From the NCBI GenBank assembly GCA_029204225.1, contig CM055096.1, positions 67,926,370-67,990,369 on the forward strand: 64,000 nucleotides of DNA, read 5' to 3'. The translations under genes were made by a program, and so were the position numbers. Below the pieces are notes generated by a model. That model was not told the origin of the DNA, searched no databases, and was given only the letters and a program-made list of their open reading frames with translations. How positions within the stretch are numbered: the stretch's first letter is position 1; each line of letters begins with the position of its first letter. Shown here piece by piece: positions 1 through 11,589 of this stretch. This stretch comes from Diphasiastrum complanatum. Taxonomy: Eukaryota; Streptophyta; Lycopodiopsida; Lycopodiales; Lycopodiaceae.

Positions 1-647
1 TTCGATGATATTTTGCAACGATCCAAGCCACAGCGTAAGCAAAAGTAAACCCTAAAGGTGTCTCTCTTGCACCCTTTCGCTTATTCTGTGCCCTAAAATG
101 TGTTTGCGATTAAATAGTCTTCTCAATTAGGGCTTTTTGCCCTTGCCTCAAGGCTAAAAAGGCTGTTCACATGCAATGGGCCTAATGCCCTGGCCTCCGG
201 TTATAGATGAACTTTGAAGTCAAGTATAAGGTACTCTAGAATGAGCCAACTTGCCCTTATAGAGGAACATTGCAATCGAGTAGAAGGTACCATGGAATGC
301 GACCAAAGGTGGGGGGGATTGTGATTGGTTCGGTAACATGGCCATGACTTCCAGCATGGTTCTCCTCTATCCCAAGAGGTCTCTACATTAGTCACATAGT
401 GTGTAGATACTAGGGAATTGGAAAATGGCCGACCCACCTACAAGCCGTTTTGCTCACAAAATGGTGCGAGCAAAAATTTCTCAAGTTTTCAAGCACTTAA
501 TTTTCTTTTTGGATTGAAAAATCCAGCTCTAACCAAAAGGTAGTGGTAAGGCAAAGCCATGTATGGGTTGAGGAGTACGGGGAGGCTACCCAATAGGTAA
601 GCCTGATCCCACCTTTACAATGTTGTACGTAGCCTAATCCCAATAGG
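1..647. other. Spacer, no gene recognised
   Basis: I see no coding region, RNA gene or clear repeat here. The short open frame on the minus strand (201-437) has no recognisable domain. The stretch ends where a copia-type LTR begins. Confidence 0.6.
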
Positions 648-1853
648 TGTTGGATTGAAAGAGGGTGTGTGAGTGTGAGAAACTAAAGTAGCTCGAAAAA
701 AAACGAACACGAAAGGAAGCGAACTCGAAACTCAAACGAGAAACGAACTCGAACGGAAAGTGTTCGTGCGCAGCGGGATGAGCTATATTACTCTTTCCCT
801 AAGCATGACTACGCCTATCAAAAACAAACAGAACGTTAGTGATAGAAATCACGGTCGATCTGATTACGTAGCCAAACATTAGGCAACAAAAAAATATCAG
901 AAGGATAATTTGTCGCGAACAGCTAGACAAATTATTAGTCGTGAATGATTTGCGAAGAGCTAGACTGAGCTCGACTGATAATGAGTCGCGAAAGGCAAGA
1001 CTAAATATTAGTCGCCAACAGTTAGACTAATAATAATTCGCTAAGAACAGATTACCAGACTGAGCAATAATAGAGTCAGACAGAATGTAGAAAAGCATAG
1101 CAATATTGACACAAATCTGAACGCAGAACGAGATAGAGTTGTTATCAGATTAAGTATGCAAAATATACATGTCAATAAGGTTGTGGAGCACAAGACAATA
1201 GCGGACGAAACCGCATGCTCTACAAAGCTAATTCAATCTGTAAAAGGAATGGACCTGTTACTGACAATACAAAAGAATCAATGCGCAAGGCATCTACTTC
1301 GTCTATCTCTGATAAGCTTCTGATGCTATTATTTTTACACACTTACAAAGTACGCAAATGGTATTCAATATATATACACAATTTTACAAGTGTGCAGATG
1401 AAGAAAGTACAAAGTGGATGTGATGTTTGTAGGAGATCGTGGGTGGCTGCTGTCGTTGTCAAATCTGTTAGCACAGTTGCATGGAATGAGCGTGAAGCCG
1501 CGACATCAGCCTTTGCTGAAATGAACGTTGGTGAAGATGCGAAAAATACGACACTCTGACAAATGCCTTACGATTTGATTTACAAGGTGCCTTCGCTTTT
1601 CCTAGGGCACCTTCGACATTTTTTTGTAAGGTAGTATTGCCTTTTTCACCTGTCACAAATCACGTGTAAAAACACAGTGTCGCGTTTTTCGCCTTTTTCG
1701 TCTATGGAACTTGTATTTATGCAGACAGTCAAGTTTTCGTCTGTCTTATTTTACATGTAAATATGCAGTCTGTGCGACAACATGAGTAAAAATGCAGCAT
1801 GAATGGAGGCAGATTAAAATAGCATTTAGGAGAGTAGAGGAGATAAATCCAAC
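648..1853 (-). mobile_element. Relict copia-type LTR (solo or orphan)
   Basis: The segment begins TGTTGGATTGAAAGAGG and ends near ATCCAACG, matching the TGTTGG...CCAACA ends of the LTR at 33164-34083. The two share several blocks: the GCAGCGG segment, GCATGACTACGCCTATCAA, GATTACGTAGCCAAACATTA and AATTTGTCGCGAA. It is about 1.2 kb against 0.92 kb for its relative, so it has indels or is a subfamily. No primer-binding site or pol sequence touches it, and I found no target duplication, so it may be a solo LTR. Minus orientation is inferred from the related copy. Confidence 0.6.
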
Positions 1854-3740
1854 GGACTCGGGAGTCGCTTTTGGCTCGTCGAGCATTTACTTAGATGACT
1901 TCAACCCTATATATGTGTTTCATGTGGCCATATCATTATATAGTTACTCATAGCCAAAATTATTGGCTGCCACATGAAAATACGAGATTGTGGGTTGCCC
2001 GCAACCCTATGGTAGCCATATGTTAATAGAACCGTGTTTTGTGATTAGCTCGTTTGACCTACTGGTCTTAAGGATGGTTTCACATTGGGAAGCTTGACAG
2101 GACCCTCATAAAAACCAAAGAAATGCCATTGCAACATAGCACCAGCTCAAGCTACTTATTTGTACCTACCTTCATTGCCCATCAAGTTGAGATGCTAAAG
2201 GCAACTCAACTACAATGGACCAATTATAATGAGCCAATTATAAGAGATACTTTTGAATTCAACCAATCAAATAGGAGGCACTCTTGGACTTTGGTCTCTT
2301 CGCAATTCTTTTCTTGAGCTTGCTCCATATCTAAACTAGCAAGATAGTCAAGAAGCCTTCCTTTGTCACATGGTCTTCTTCCTTGTCTGTCTTGTAGGCA
2401 AGTTTACCATTATTTGCTCTCCTTTGTTAATGTTCTCTTTGTCTTTGTCTTTGGGGTAGGTAGATTGGTTTAGATCTATTTGATCTCCTCCTCCAACCTT
2501 ATCACGAACAATCACCACATGTCTCTTGTCTATCCATCTTTTGCTATTTGTCTTTTTGCTACCTGCCATGCTTGAATAGAATATAGGAGGGATAACATAT
2601 TTTGCTTCTTCTTTTGTTGCGCAGCCATCATGAGTGGGATGAGTCACGATGTCATCTTCCTATCATTCACATTGGCCACCTTTGCTAAGACTTCTATCCT
2701 CTCTTCATCAGCTCCATGATGTGGATTAATTGTTGTCCACCTTTTTTCCTCAACATCTCATCTCTTTCTTACTTTGTTCTTCCTCCTTTCTCATGCTTTC
2801 AACTTCACTTTCTTCTTGTTTGCCTAGTTGCTTGAATCTTCAACTTAATGCTCTCCTCTAAAATAGGTGTGTACCAATACATAATAAATGATGAACTTGA
2901 AAGAAAAAGAGCTGATATCTTTTGCTCTTCCAACCTCCTTCGTTATAATTTGAGTGGCTTAACTATCCCAGTCATAATAGTAGTCCAATTTGAACTTACA
3001 TTACTTTCCTGTAATGTTGCACAAAGCAAACTCTAGATTGAGCATCCAATTTTTGGAGACCAATCTTGGGTCATCCTAGCACATTTTGTGGCAGTAGGCT
3101 CAAGAAAGAGCATATAATGTCTTGAGGTTCATCTTGGCAACTTTATACTCGTCCTTTTCGATAGCTCATTCAATATCCCAATCTTGATGTTGACTCAAAA
3201 TTTAGCCACAAGCTTCAACCGTGGCCCTTTTTTTAGCATCTTCAATTTGAGCCAACATTCTTCAAAACATGTCTCTTCTCTTCTCTTCTCTTTGCGACAT
3301 CCTACTTGAGATTCTCAAGTCCCAAGTTAATATCCTAACCTAGCATCTTGCTAGGATGACCTACTCAATATCTTTCAACACCTTGTGTAAAGATTTTGAG
3401 TCAAAGACCTATCAACTCTAATTTAGCTCTAAATTGTCTCTTGTGTTTATGAAAAGTAGCTAAGAAATAGACTACCAATCAAGTAGCATTCATGAATCAA
3501 AACCTTCTAGCTTAGGTTGTCACTATGCTAATTTTAGCCATCTATTTACATCAATGGTTTAGATACATCTACATTTAGTCTAGCCCAATGTTTATATACA
3601 AAATACTTACATATGATTGGAGGACCAAACTCGACATGTTCCTTACTAGTTCCATGTATATTAGGGCCACACTTTAACTTTGTTCAAATGTCCAAGAGTC
3701 CTACCAATTTTGTTCTAAGTTGTTATTTGCATATCTTTCA
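1854..3740. other. Spacer or degraded retroelement sequence
   Basis: No recognisable gene. A 93-codon minus-strand frame at 2366-2647 is lysine-rich and shows no known motif. The right end abuts a copia RNase H tail, so the sequence next to 3740 is probably the remains of that element's 3' LTR. I could not find its outer end. Confidence 0.4.
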
Positions 3741-3744
3741 CATC

Positions 3745-3900
3745 CCCCCTTAAGTCCAACTTAGTCACTTTTGAAGTTAGCTTTTTCTTTAATATTGAGA
3801 GACAACCTATGCTTCTCAAAAGGCTCTTTTCCAATGCCTTTGTGAAAACATCAACAACATAATCTCTAGAAGGTACATGGTAAAAATCCACCTCTTTAGA
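3745..3900 (-). pseudogene. Copia RNase H C-terminal tail with polypurine tract
   Basis: Read on the minus strand, this piece encodes the usual end of a Ty1/copia polyprotein: HVPSRDY, then DVFTKALEKSLL, then a tail ending KLDLRGD. It is followed by a purine run, AAGGGGGGATG (plus strand 3741-3751), that fits a polypurine tract. Only about 50 codons survive. Upstream pol is missing, and a primer-binding-site-like sequence lies only about 50 bp away, so almost the whole interior has been deleted. This is a broken element, not a gene. Confidence 0.75.
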
Positions 3901-3951
3901 ATGTGGGCTTTGTTACCAACTTTGTGGGATGCAATAGAATGGAAATTACTA

Positions 3952-3963
3952 GCTCTAATACCA
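3952..3963 (-). other. Primer-binding site (tRNA-iMet type, one mismatch)
   Basis: The minus strand reads TGGTATTAGAGC, one base from TGGTATCAGAGC, the standard plant copia site complementary to the 3' end of initiator tRNA-Met. It marks the inner edge of a 5' LTR lying to the right. Confidence 0.6.
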
Positions 3964-4412
3964 CATCAGTTGACGTTTGGATTGATGTCAACTAATGAAA
4001 ACAAAAATTCTTAATAGCAAGATCGTGGATTACTTAAAGAATGGATTTTATGAGCTGTTCTTTTGCGATGAATTAGATTATCAATGTAGGAGTCTTAGAC
4101 TGCCGTGAAAGAGAGATTGCGGAACAACGATTAGGCGTCTGAGATAGCCATGCAATCCTCTAATGCTGATAACCTGGTATGAAGAGAATTTAGAATCAAT
4201 TTAGGCGTATGAGACAGCCATACAATTCTCTGATAATAGTGTTTGTGTAAGAGGAGTGAGGGTTATCATTCAACAAGAATGCAAAAAAGAATGTAGAACA
4301 ATAGTGAATCTGTATAATATGGGTTGTAAACACAAGATCAGATCACAATACAATCGCGCTGATAAGTGCGTGATCCTACTTACATATTTAAAACAATCGC
4401 TAATGTTCTGAA

Positions 4413-4518
<106 letters not shown>

Positions 4519-4779
4519 CTAACTCTGAGGAGTCAACTACTGAGAGACCCGTTCTGGTCGTTTGATCTATGTCTGACTTTTGATGACTTACAATGACTTC
4601 TGACATACTCCTCTCATCTTCAATCACTCATTTACTTATATAGCAGCTGGAAGATCTTGCATTATTCTAGCTTTACATCTACAAGATTGTTGAACAGCTG
4701 ATTAACTGCCTAATTAGAATAGTTGTTATTGGAGCGTGAAGACGTAGACAGTCTGTACTTGGAATGCTGTGTATTTTTG

Positions 4780-4985
4780 CAGAGTGTCGCCTGTGTATCC
4801 CGTGTAAAACTACAGTGTCGGATTTTTCGCCTGTTAGAAACTGCATGTAAAAATGCAGTGTCGCTTTTTGCCCTGTCAAAAACCTGCATGTAAAAATGCA
4901 GTGTCGCATTTTTCGCAAAAAGTGTCGCTTTTTCGGAAGTGCCTAATTGGCCCAAAAACAACTTAGATAAGTGTCGCTAAACACT
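4780..4985. repeat. TGTCGC / ATGCAG minisatellite in LTR
   Basis: Imperfect tandem units of about 50 bp contain GTAAAAATGCAGTGTCGC followed by a T-run and CGCC. At least three copies occur between 4800 and 4930, with degraded copies to about 5060. The same motif recurs at 1660-1800 in the other copia LTR. Confidence 0.6.
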
Positions 4986-5449
4986 TAGTTGCAAGTTAGG
5001 GTAAAAAGAAGCGACAGTGTCGGGTGTTGGGTTTTTTGCCTATGGAAAAACCTGAGTAAAAATGCAGACTGTGGCGACAATTAGTTCAAATATAAAGACT
5101 GTTGGAAAACAGTTTATTTTCTGCAGGTTTCATTTGAGAGAGTAAAAATCATAGTTGGGATGAGTAGGAATTAGATTAAATTCCAATATAGAAGAACCTT
5201 CTCTCTATGAAGTAATAGCCAGCGTCACTATGCTTAAATCTATGAGTCCTTGCTAAACTTTGGGTTAACCTTTCCGTGCCTCCCTAATTGAATGGATTTG
5301 CCACTGTTTCTTGATATCGAGGTCTCTGATCTGCAATTTGGGGGGCTTATTGGTGCAACCTGATGATCTGCTTCCCTGTTGGTCCTATCTGGACCTGGAT
5401 CTTGTTGGATCTTCTCTGATTTTCCAGATCTTTTCGTAACATGTTGTCA

Positions 5450-5908
5450 TCACCTTGAATTTGTCTCACTGAGGTGGCCAGTACTTGTGCAATCGGTTAC
5501 CGTTGATGGGTGTGTCCCATCTAGCCTCTCCAGGTTCATGGCTCCATGATTAAGAATCTCTTTGATCCGATAAGGACCTTCGCCTATGAACTTTAATTTC
5601 CCTTTGATTACCTTGGTTTTATACATCAGGACTAGATCTCCGGATTGAAGATCTTTTTTTTGTAACCTGTGATCGTGCCATGCTTTGCATCTTTCTTTTT
5701 CAACTACCAGTGCATGCACAACTAGTAAGCATATTTCATAGAGCTTATGCAGAGCTTCGTTGCGTAATTGTAGAGATCTAGACTCATCAAGACGTTGCGT
5801 TGTGGCAATCCTTAACAAGGGTACCAAAAACTCCACTGAAATTACATCATCCTGACCATAAACCAATTGAAATGGCGTTTGATCAGTGCTCTCCTTATAT
5901 GTTGTCAT
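5450..5908 (-). pseudogene. Gypsy integrase C-terminal part
   Basis: About 152 codons with the features of a gypsy integrase tail. QTPFQLVYGQ, the end of the core fold, sits near residue 10. A basic helix with KAWHDHRLQKK follows, and then a GDLVLMYKTKVIKGKLKFIGEGPYRI stretch, split here by its own residues, which is the SH3-like C-terminal fold. No chromodomain is seen, in keeping with a Tat/Athila rather than chromovirus assignment. It is separated from the core by a frameshift near 5.9-6.0 kb and is not functional. Confidence 0.8.
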
Positions 5909-6028
5909 GAATGCCCACAGAGCAGCATGTAACTTGTGTTCCCAATCCGATCTGCTAGCTTCAATTGTTTTCGTGAGTACGCTACACAGTATCTTATTGG
6001 ATGACCCTGCTTGCCCTTTACTGCAAGG

Positions 6029-6391
6029 CTAATAAGGCGTACTGGTTCTATGGATCACAAAGAATTCCTCCAATAGGACCTTGATGGTCTCATTGATGAA
6101 ATGACTCCCACGATTGTTGACTATCTCCATTGGGCATCCAAAGCGCACAATGATATTTTCATAAATAAACTTGGCAGTGGTCCTAGCATCAGCTTCTCTT
6201 ACTACCTTGGCTTCGACCCACTTGGTGAGGTAGTCTGTGGCCACGATTATATATCGGGCTTGGGTACTTCTTGCTGCAGGGTGAATTGGACCAATATAAT
6301 CCAAGCCCCACTTTTCAAGTGGTGTTTGGGCTAAGACCGGGTGTAGAAGGCCATAATTTAATCTCGTTGGTCTCCTTGCCCTTTGGAACAC
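6029..6391 (-). pseudogene. Gypsy integrase catalytic core, active site damaged
   Basis: About 120 codons of integrase core. The first catalytic Asp is in WGLDYIGPI, followed by ATDYLTKWVEA. The block that should carry the second Asp (usually SDNG or SDRG followed by x-F) reads VNNRGSHF, so the catalytic Asp is Asn. The reading frame ends at RTSTPY, before the third catalytic residue (Glu). An integrase inserts retrotransposon DNA into the genome; this copy cannot, even apart from its stops. Confidence 0.85.
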
Positions 6392-6602
6392 ATTGAATTT
6401 CCCAGGTGTTCCTCTGTATCTTTATGAATTGTTGGCCACCAGGATCCTGATTGCAGGATCTTGCAAACTATAATGTCGGATGCAAAATGACCTCCCACAT
6501 GCCTTCATGTGAGAGCGAAATGATTTGGGTGGCCTCACGAGGAAGAATACATCGCCGAAGGATCCCATATGGTCTTCTTCGGTACAATTGGCCGGCAATC
6601 AG

Positions 6603-7190
6603 CTAATAAGGTCTAGCTTTCAAGATCAACTTCTGTTGTTCCACCTTTGGTAGTGATTTGTCTAGTTGACCCTGCATTAGATATTCAACTATGTCAGCGG
6701 CCCATTTCGGTATCGTGTCAACGTAAAATAAAACAACATCGGGTAGCTCATCATCGAGTTGGGTTGCAGTTTCCTTCCCCTTGATCCGCGACACATGATC
6801 TGCCATGTAGTGTTGCTTTCCCTTGCGAACCACTATCCAAAAATCAAACTCCAACAACAGAAGTAACCATCTAGTGATTCTCCCTGTGTTGCAGGTTTTG
6901 TTAACAAGATAGAGCAAGGGCTGATGGTCCGTATAAAAGGCAAAGTGTGTGGCCATTAGGTAATGATGAAATTTCTTAACCGCATATATCATTGCTAGTG
7001 CTTCCCGCTCTGTGGTTGAATAATTCACTTCTGTATCGCTAAGTTGTCGGCTTGCAAATCGAATCAAAAAATTCTTTTTGTGTTCTCCTGGCTGGGTTAA
7101 GACTACTCCCACTGCAGACTTCGATGCGTCTGTATGCACATGAAACTCAATGGACCATTTGGGTGGGCGTAAGATTGGTGCTGAGACCAA
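6603..7190 (-). pseudogene. Gypsy RNase H and integrase zinc-finger linker
   Basis: About 195 codons. The RNase H residues are visible in order: Asp in VHTDASKSAVG (about residue 17), Glu in TEREALAMIYAVKKF (about 61), and Asp in FYTDHQPLLYL (about 86). HYMADHVSRI closes the domain. The rest leads toward the integrase. This is the best-preserved enzyme domain of the element. Its start is a frame boundary caused by decay, not a true initiation site. Confidence 0.85.
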
Positions 7191-7205
7191 TGCATCTTTA
7201 AGCTT

Positions 7206-7433
7206 CTAGAAAGCTTTTAGGGCTTTCTCATTCCAATGTGGATCCGTTGTGAGTTTGTAAATTGGTTGTGCTAGCTCCGCAAAATCTAGAATGAAAATCT
7301 TGTATTCGTTAGCGTGACCCATAAGGATGTAGACCTCGCGGATCGTTCCTGGTGGTGGTAGATCAATAATGATCTTGATCTTCGATAAGTCCGTGGCGAT
7401 CCCGTGTCTAGACACTATATGGCCAAGAATCAA
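7206..7433 (-). pseudogene. Gypsy RT thumb/connection fragment
   Basis: About 75 codons starting at ILGHIVSRHGIATD, the conserved block after the RT active site (canonical FLGHxVSxxGI). PPPGTIREVYILMGHANEYKIFI and LTTDPHWNEKALKAF follow. A stop just upstream separates it from the RT palm, and another separates it from RNase H. Confidence 0.8.
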
Positions 7434-7468
7434 GCCATGTGTAACCCAAAATTAACATTTTTCTAGAT

Positions 7469-8041
7469 TCAAGGAGATATGGAACTCGCGACACTTATGC
7501 AGCACCTTCTCCAGATTGGATAAATGCTCTGAGTTAGGCCCGTGCACACACAGATCGTCCAAGAAAATCTCCAAAATTTTTTGCAAATACTCTTTGAACA
7601 TCGCCTGCATAACTCTCTGAAAAGTAGGGCGTTACAAAGTTTGAATGGCATCACCTTATAGGCATAAGTCCCCCATTCACTGGCAAACGCTGTCTTGTGT
7701 TGATCTTGTGGCACTATCTTCACCTGATTGTAACTGTTGAAGCCATCCAGAAAACTGTAGGCTTCTGCTCCTGCTACTCTGTCAAGGACACTTTTCATAT
7801 AGGGTAAAAGAAAATGGTCCTTTTTGGTGACTACATTTAGTGCCTTCATATTCACACAGATTCGCATTTTGCCATTCTTCCTGGGTACTATAACTATAGG
7901 TGATACCCACTCAATGTGCTCGATCTCATAAATGAATTCAACATCTAACAGCTTCTGCAACTCTTGCTTGATCAGCTCCGTGTAGTTCGGGTTGCAGCGG
8001 TAATAACGACTCACCTTGGGGACTGCTCCATCCACCAACAA
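7469..8041 (-). pseudogene. Gypsy reverse transcriptase palm/fingers, frameshifted
   Basis: About 190 codons. VSPIVIVPRKNGKMRICVNMKALN and YSFLDGFNSYNQVKI are conserved RT blocks, and the polymerase first-Asp motif is FLDGF. After MPFKLCNA the frame shifts. The active-site Asp pair (FLDDLCVHG) is encoded in another frame at about 7540-7564. The product would copy element RNA into DNA in cytoplasmic particles, but this copy is dead. Confidence 0.85.
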
Positions 8042-8309
8042 TCCCTGTACTCCACCAACAATGATCGTAGCCGCTTGAATTGTGTGGGTGTTAACTGCTC
8101 TCCCACATGCACGATCTTTACTTCTTCACCTGGCTCGGCAAGGTTCGTGCAGGTCCTCGAAGACTTGTTTTGCAGGTTCCTGACTTTGATCAGGTTCTCG
8201 TTGTGCTTGTGACATCATAATTATCATGTCGTCCAAGGTATAATTCTTGAAGGTCTCAAGCATCTCATGAATTGGTGCTCAGCGAGATTCCTCCTTCAGC
8301 ATATTGATC

Positions 8310-8996
8310 TTAGCCCGACTGATCATCTTTTGATTCTCCGTCATTTGAGAAGAAGATGACACTGTCCGAATTCATCCTGATTGACTTCAAGGAATCCAAC
8401 ATCTTTTTCTTCGGAACTGGTGGGACATTCGCCTCGTGGTTACGAATATCAACATCCACTATAGCTTCTTCGGGTAGGTCACTCCATCGGATCATCTGGT
8501 TGTAGTGTTGTTTCAACTGGTTCTTCTTGTTCACAGGTGCCTTTGGTGGATCTATCTTTGAAACTTTCACCATAGCAGATTTTTGCGGCGGTTGAGCTGG
8601 TACTCTCTTGATTCCATAGCGATTTGGGTCCATGTGCTATCGGATCTGCTCATCTGTCAGCTCAATCTTCTTATTGTAAGTGAAAGCATGTTGCCAAGGG
8701 ACTAAACCATCGTCCACTGGCTTCTGAATAAATTCCGCTGACAGCCATGCTACGTTGATCATATTCACTTCAAATGTAATTGGTGTGTCCATGGTGTAGC
8801 ACTTGGGCGAAGATGTGTCGGGTTCAGGATCCGATTCATATTGACATACTTGGAAGTCAATCGTTGCTAATGCATCCGTCCATATCATGACATCTGTCTC
8901 TGAATCATAGTGACCACCCTTGGCTTGCCTTGGACGATCGATCGTATGATCTGTCGTGGATGATCCGTCATCAGCCTTGGGTGCAATAGGTTTCAC
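8310..8996 (-). pseudogene. Gypsy linker domain between protease and RT
   Basis: Two adjoining open frames (8637-8996 and 8310-8633) separated by one stop. The first contains VNMINVAWLSAEFIQ, then KPVDDGLVPWQHAF and KKIELTDEQIR. I know no function for this region; it fills the space between protease and RT in this lineage. It matters because two fragments of the same domain occur elsewhere in the window, at 26090-26190 and at 58867-58931. In the latter it forms the C-terminus of a DNA-transposase-like ORF. Confidence 0.65.
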
Positions 8997-9071
8997 CGCC
9001 CATGGTTGGATCGACCTTTACAGCCAGTTCCCTATTTTCAAAGGTGAGTTTCCCCATACCCCAATTGTGAA

Positions 9072-9518
9072 CTATTGCGCAGTCCTCAACCATGGCCTTC
9101 CCAATAAAACACACATGCAGATGGAGACTCTGGTATGTCCATTACTACAAAGGTGATCACAAACTGCATGTCTGCTACTTTTACATGGATATCGACAACT
9201 ACACCCTTTGGTTTTACACATGATTGATTCGCTAGCTTGATGGCGAATTTTGCTGGCTTCAATCCCTGTAAACCACTTTTGATACAAAGTAGTGGAGATC
9301 AAATTGACACTTGATCCTCCATCTACCACTGTTGCCTCGTCCTCAAATCTCTTATGTTTGATTGGCAGGGTGATGTTGTGTTCCTCACTCTCCCACGCTG
9401 CCCCGATGTGGAGGACATTACTTGTCTCATCATAACCCGCACAATATATGGGCTTTGGCGCTACTGGTTCCGCTTCTGTTTTGGCCCATTCAGCCAAAAG
9501 GCCTTTAGCTTGTGACAC
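9072..9518 (-). pseudogene. Gypsy retropepsin-like protease
   Basis: About 148 codons. The active-site loop reads VVDGGSSVNLIS (canonical D-S/T-G, here Asp-Gly-Gly-Ser). A flap region follows, then VLLGRPWL, the usual second conserved block (hydrophobic-hydrophobic-GRPWL) of plant gypsy proteases. It would cut the Gag-Pol polyprotein. The middle, after KTKGC, looks frame-shifted. It overlaps an upstream gag-end frame. Confidence 0.8.
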
Positions 9519-9857
9519 AATCCACAGTAATTCTTCGAGGGATAAACTTCTAGCAGGCTTGTGAGCACTTCAGTGTGCGGTTCCTCAGGCTCCACCATGT
9601 GGAAATGTGGTTCATGATGATGTAACCGATCGTTCTGATCAGTACGTAATGGTGAGCCCGCTTGTGGTACTGGTTCTTCAGCAACAGGAGGTACTGCAGG
9701 TATGTCTCTCGCTTGAGTTTTTTTCTCCTCTTGCGCTTTCTGCACCCAATGGCGTATCTTCTGCTTCCCTCACATTTGGATATGGCACTGAAGTTGAGGG
9801 TTGGTCATCAGAGGCCGATGGTGGTAGTGAGAGAGCCACTTCCTTTCTCTTTTGTGC

Positions 9858-10815
9858 TCACGTGACGACTAACACAGGGGCATGGAAACATTGTTTTTCC
9901 GGTGACATTCCTGCTGCAACTGTTACTGGTTGTATCGCAATGAAATTCAATGGTGCGCTGGTCCCAGGTCTTAATGGACAGTTCTTGAAGTAGTGTCCAT
10001 AACCGCATTCCCGACAAAAGGATGTATATTGTCCCTTGTAAGGACATTCAACAATTATGTGTCCTTCGCCGCATCCGTAGCAGCCGTAATTTCTTCCGTC
10101 CTGATGCTGAGTTTGAGTTGCATAGGTCACATAATAATTCATTTATGGCAGGATACATATATGGTTCATTCGGCCTATACCATTGTTGCTGCTCAGGTTG
10201 AGGTGGTACTGGCATATATGGTGCTGCTGCTGTCAAGTTTATGTGGGCCACTTGTTGATTAGCTGGCCCTGGTGGTGCAGGTAAGGCCATGCGCTATTGA
10301 TTATTTGGTGCACCATATCTCGGTGCCACATTTGGTGCCCCTTGATGATATGGATAAGAAATCTGATAAGGACTCCTCTTCTGTTGGACAATCCGGGGGT
10401 TAAATGGACAAAAGGTCGTCTCGTGCGATGTTGCATTGCACAAATGGCAAAATCTTTGTGTCAGTCTCAGATTTCGCTTTAGGACTGGACACTCATTCGC
10501 TGTATGGTTTTGTGTGCATACTGAACACCATACATTTTCGCGACATGGATACTGTAGCGGGTTCTGTTCCGGTGGATTGGACATTGTTACTATAGCTCTT
10601 TGTAAGGCTTTCAGTTTATGATCGAACTGTGTCGTAAGTTGCTCCATTTGCTGTTTGTGTAGTTTTGTCATTTGTTCCAACAACAGTTCTATGGATGGAG
10701 TAGAAGCGGTTGATGATGTTGACGCTATCGAGGGAGTAGGAGTATGGGTGGTTGGATATTCATCGTCTGATCCCTCATCCTCTTCCTTGATGGCATCCTC
10801 CATAGCTTTTTGCAA
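9858..10815 (-). pseudogene. Gypsy gag nucleocapsid part with several zinc knuckles
   Basis: Two minus-strand frames (10294-10815 and 9858-10142) carry a series of CCHC-like knuckles: CSVCTQNHTANEC, CHLCNATSHETTFC, CYGCGEGHIIVEC and CRECGYGHYFKNC. Four knuckles in a row is more than most gags have. A glutamine-rich stretch (EQMTKLHKQQMEQLTTQ) precedes them, and a proline/glutamine-rich linker separates the pairs. The domain packages element RNA. It is broken by a frameshift near 10.2-10.3 kb. Confidence 0.75.
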
Positions 10816-10878
10816 AGTAGCGTACTGCTCCCGTCATTTCAGTTCTCTTCTGATGCTATGTGGTAACCCCTCAAGGAA

Positions 10879-11145
10879 CTACATGATCACTGCATGATCG
10901 GGAGTAAGGGCTGCACCGCATTTGGATCGTAGATGTTTGACCAGCTCAATATAGTCCCTGATCCTTTTTCTTTTTCCCGTCTTGACTTTGCTAAGCAGGA
11001 GAAACGAGTCTTCAAGGAACTTCTTTGGTTTAAAGCGCGTGATGAGAGCCGCTTTAACCGCTTCCAAGGTGGATTTTTCTTCCTCTGACAAGTTGAAAAA
11101 CCAATCTTGAACCACAACTACTAGTGACATGAAGAACAACATCAA
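10879..11145 (-). pseudogene. Gypsy gag capsid part
   Basis: About 88 codons matching the plant Retrotrans_gag pattern: QDWFFNLSEEEKSTLEAVKA, then ALITRFKPKKF, then IRDYIELVKHLRSKCG. It forms the capsid C-terminal fold. The N-terminal part probably continues upstream to about 11.6 kb in other frames. Confidence 0.75.
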
Positions 11146-11589
11146 CTTCTATGCAGGTGTCCGATCGCCGTAGATTTCACAAGCTTGCTTGTAGATCTAG
11201 AGGAAGCCAATGAGATCTGATGATCCTTCGTATTTTGGTATCTCCATCCGAGGTGCCCTCCGGACTGCTTGCAAGGGAGCGACAAGTACGGGTTGACCCA
11301 TTGGATCCATTGGCACTGGTTCCGGTTCTGCCTCTTGTTGCACAACTGCTATTCTGGGAAAGTGTGGTGCTTGATTCGCTCTCCTTCTTGCTATGGCAGA
11401 GTCTAAGGTAGTTGGATCTTGTTGGTACAGTGGGATGCAATCTGGATCTTATGGATCTGATCATTCTGATAGGCCGGTATTGAGAATTCAAGCCTCTTAT
11501 GGTGGTTTTTCCTTGATAATTTTTTACTCCTTGCACTGATTGTCTTGAACTTTTGATAGTAGCTGAATCTGATGCAGATCTTTCCACTG

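Noticed and set aside
9607-9993. Plus-strand ORF over the gypsy gag/protease region
   Set aside because: Shadow of the minus-strand gag-pol frame.
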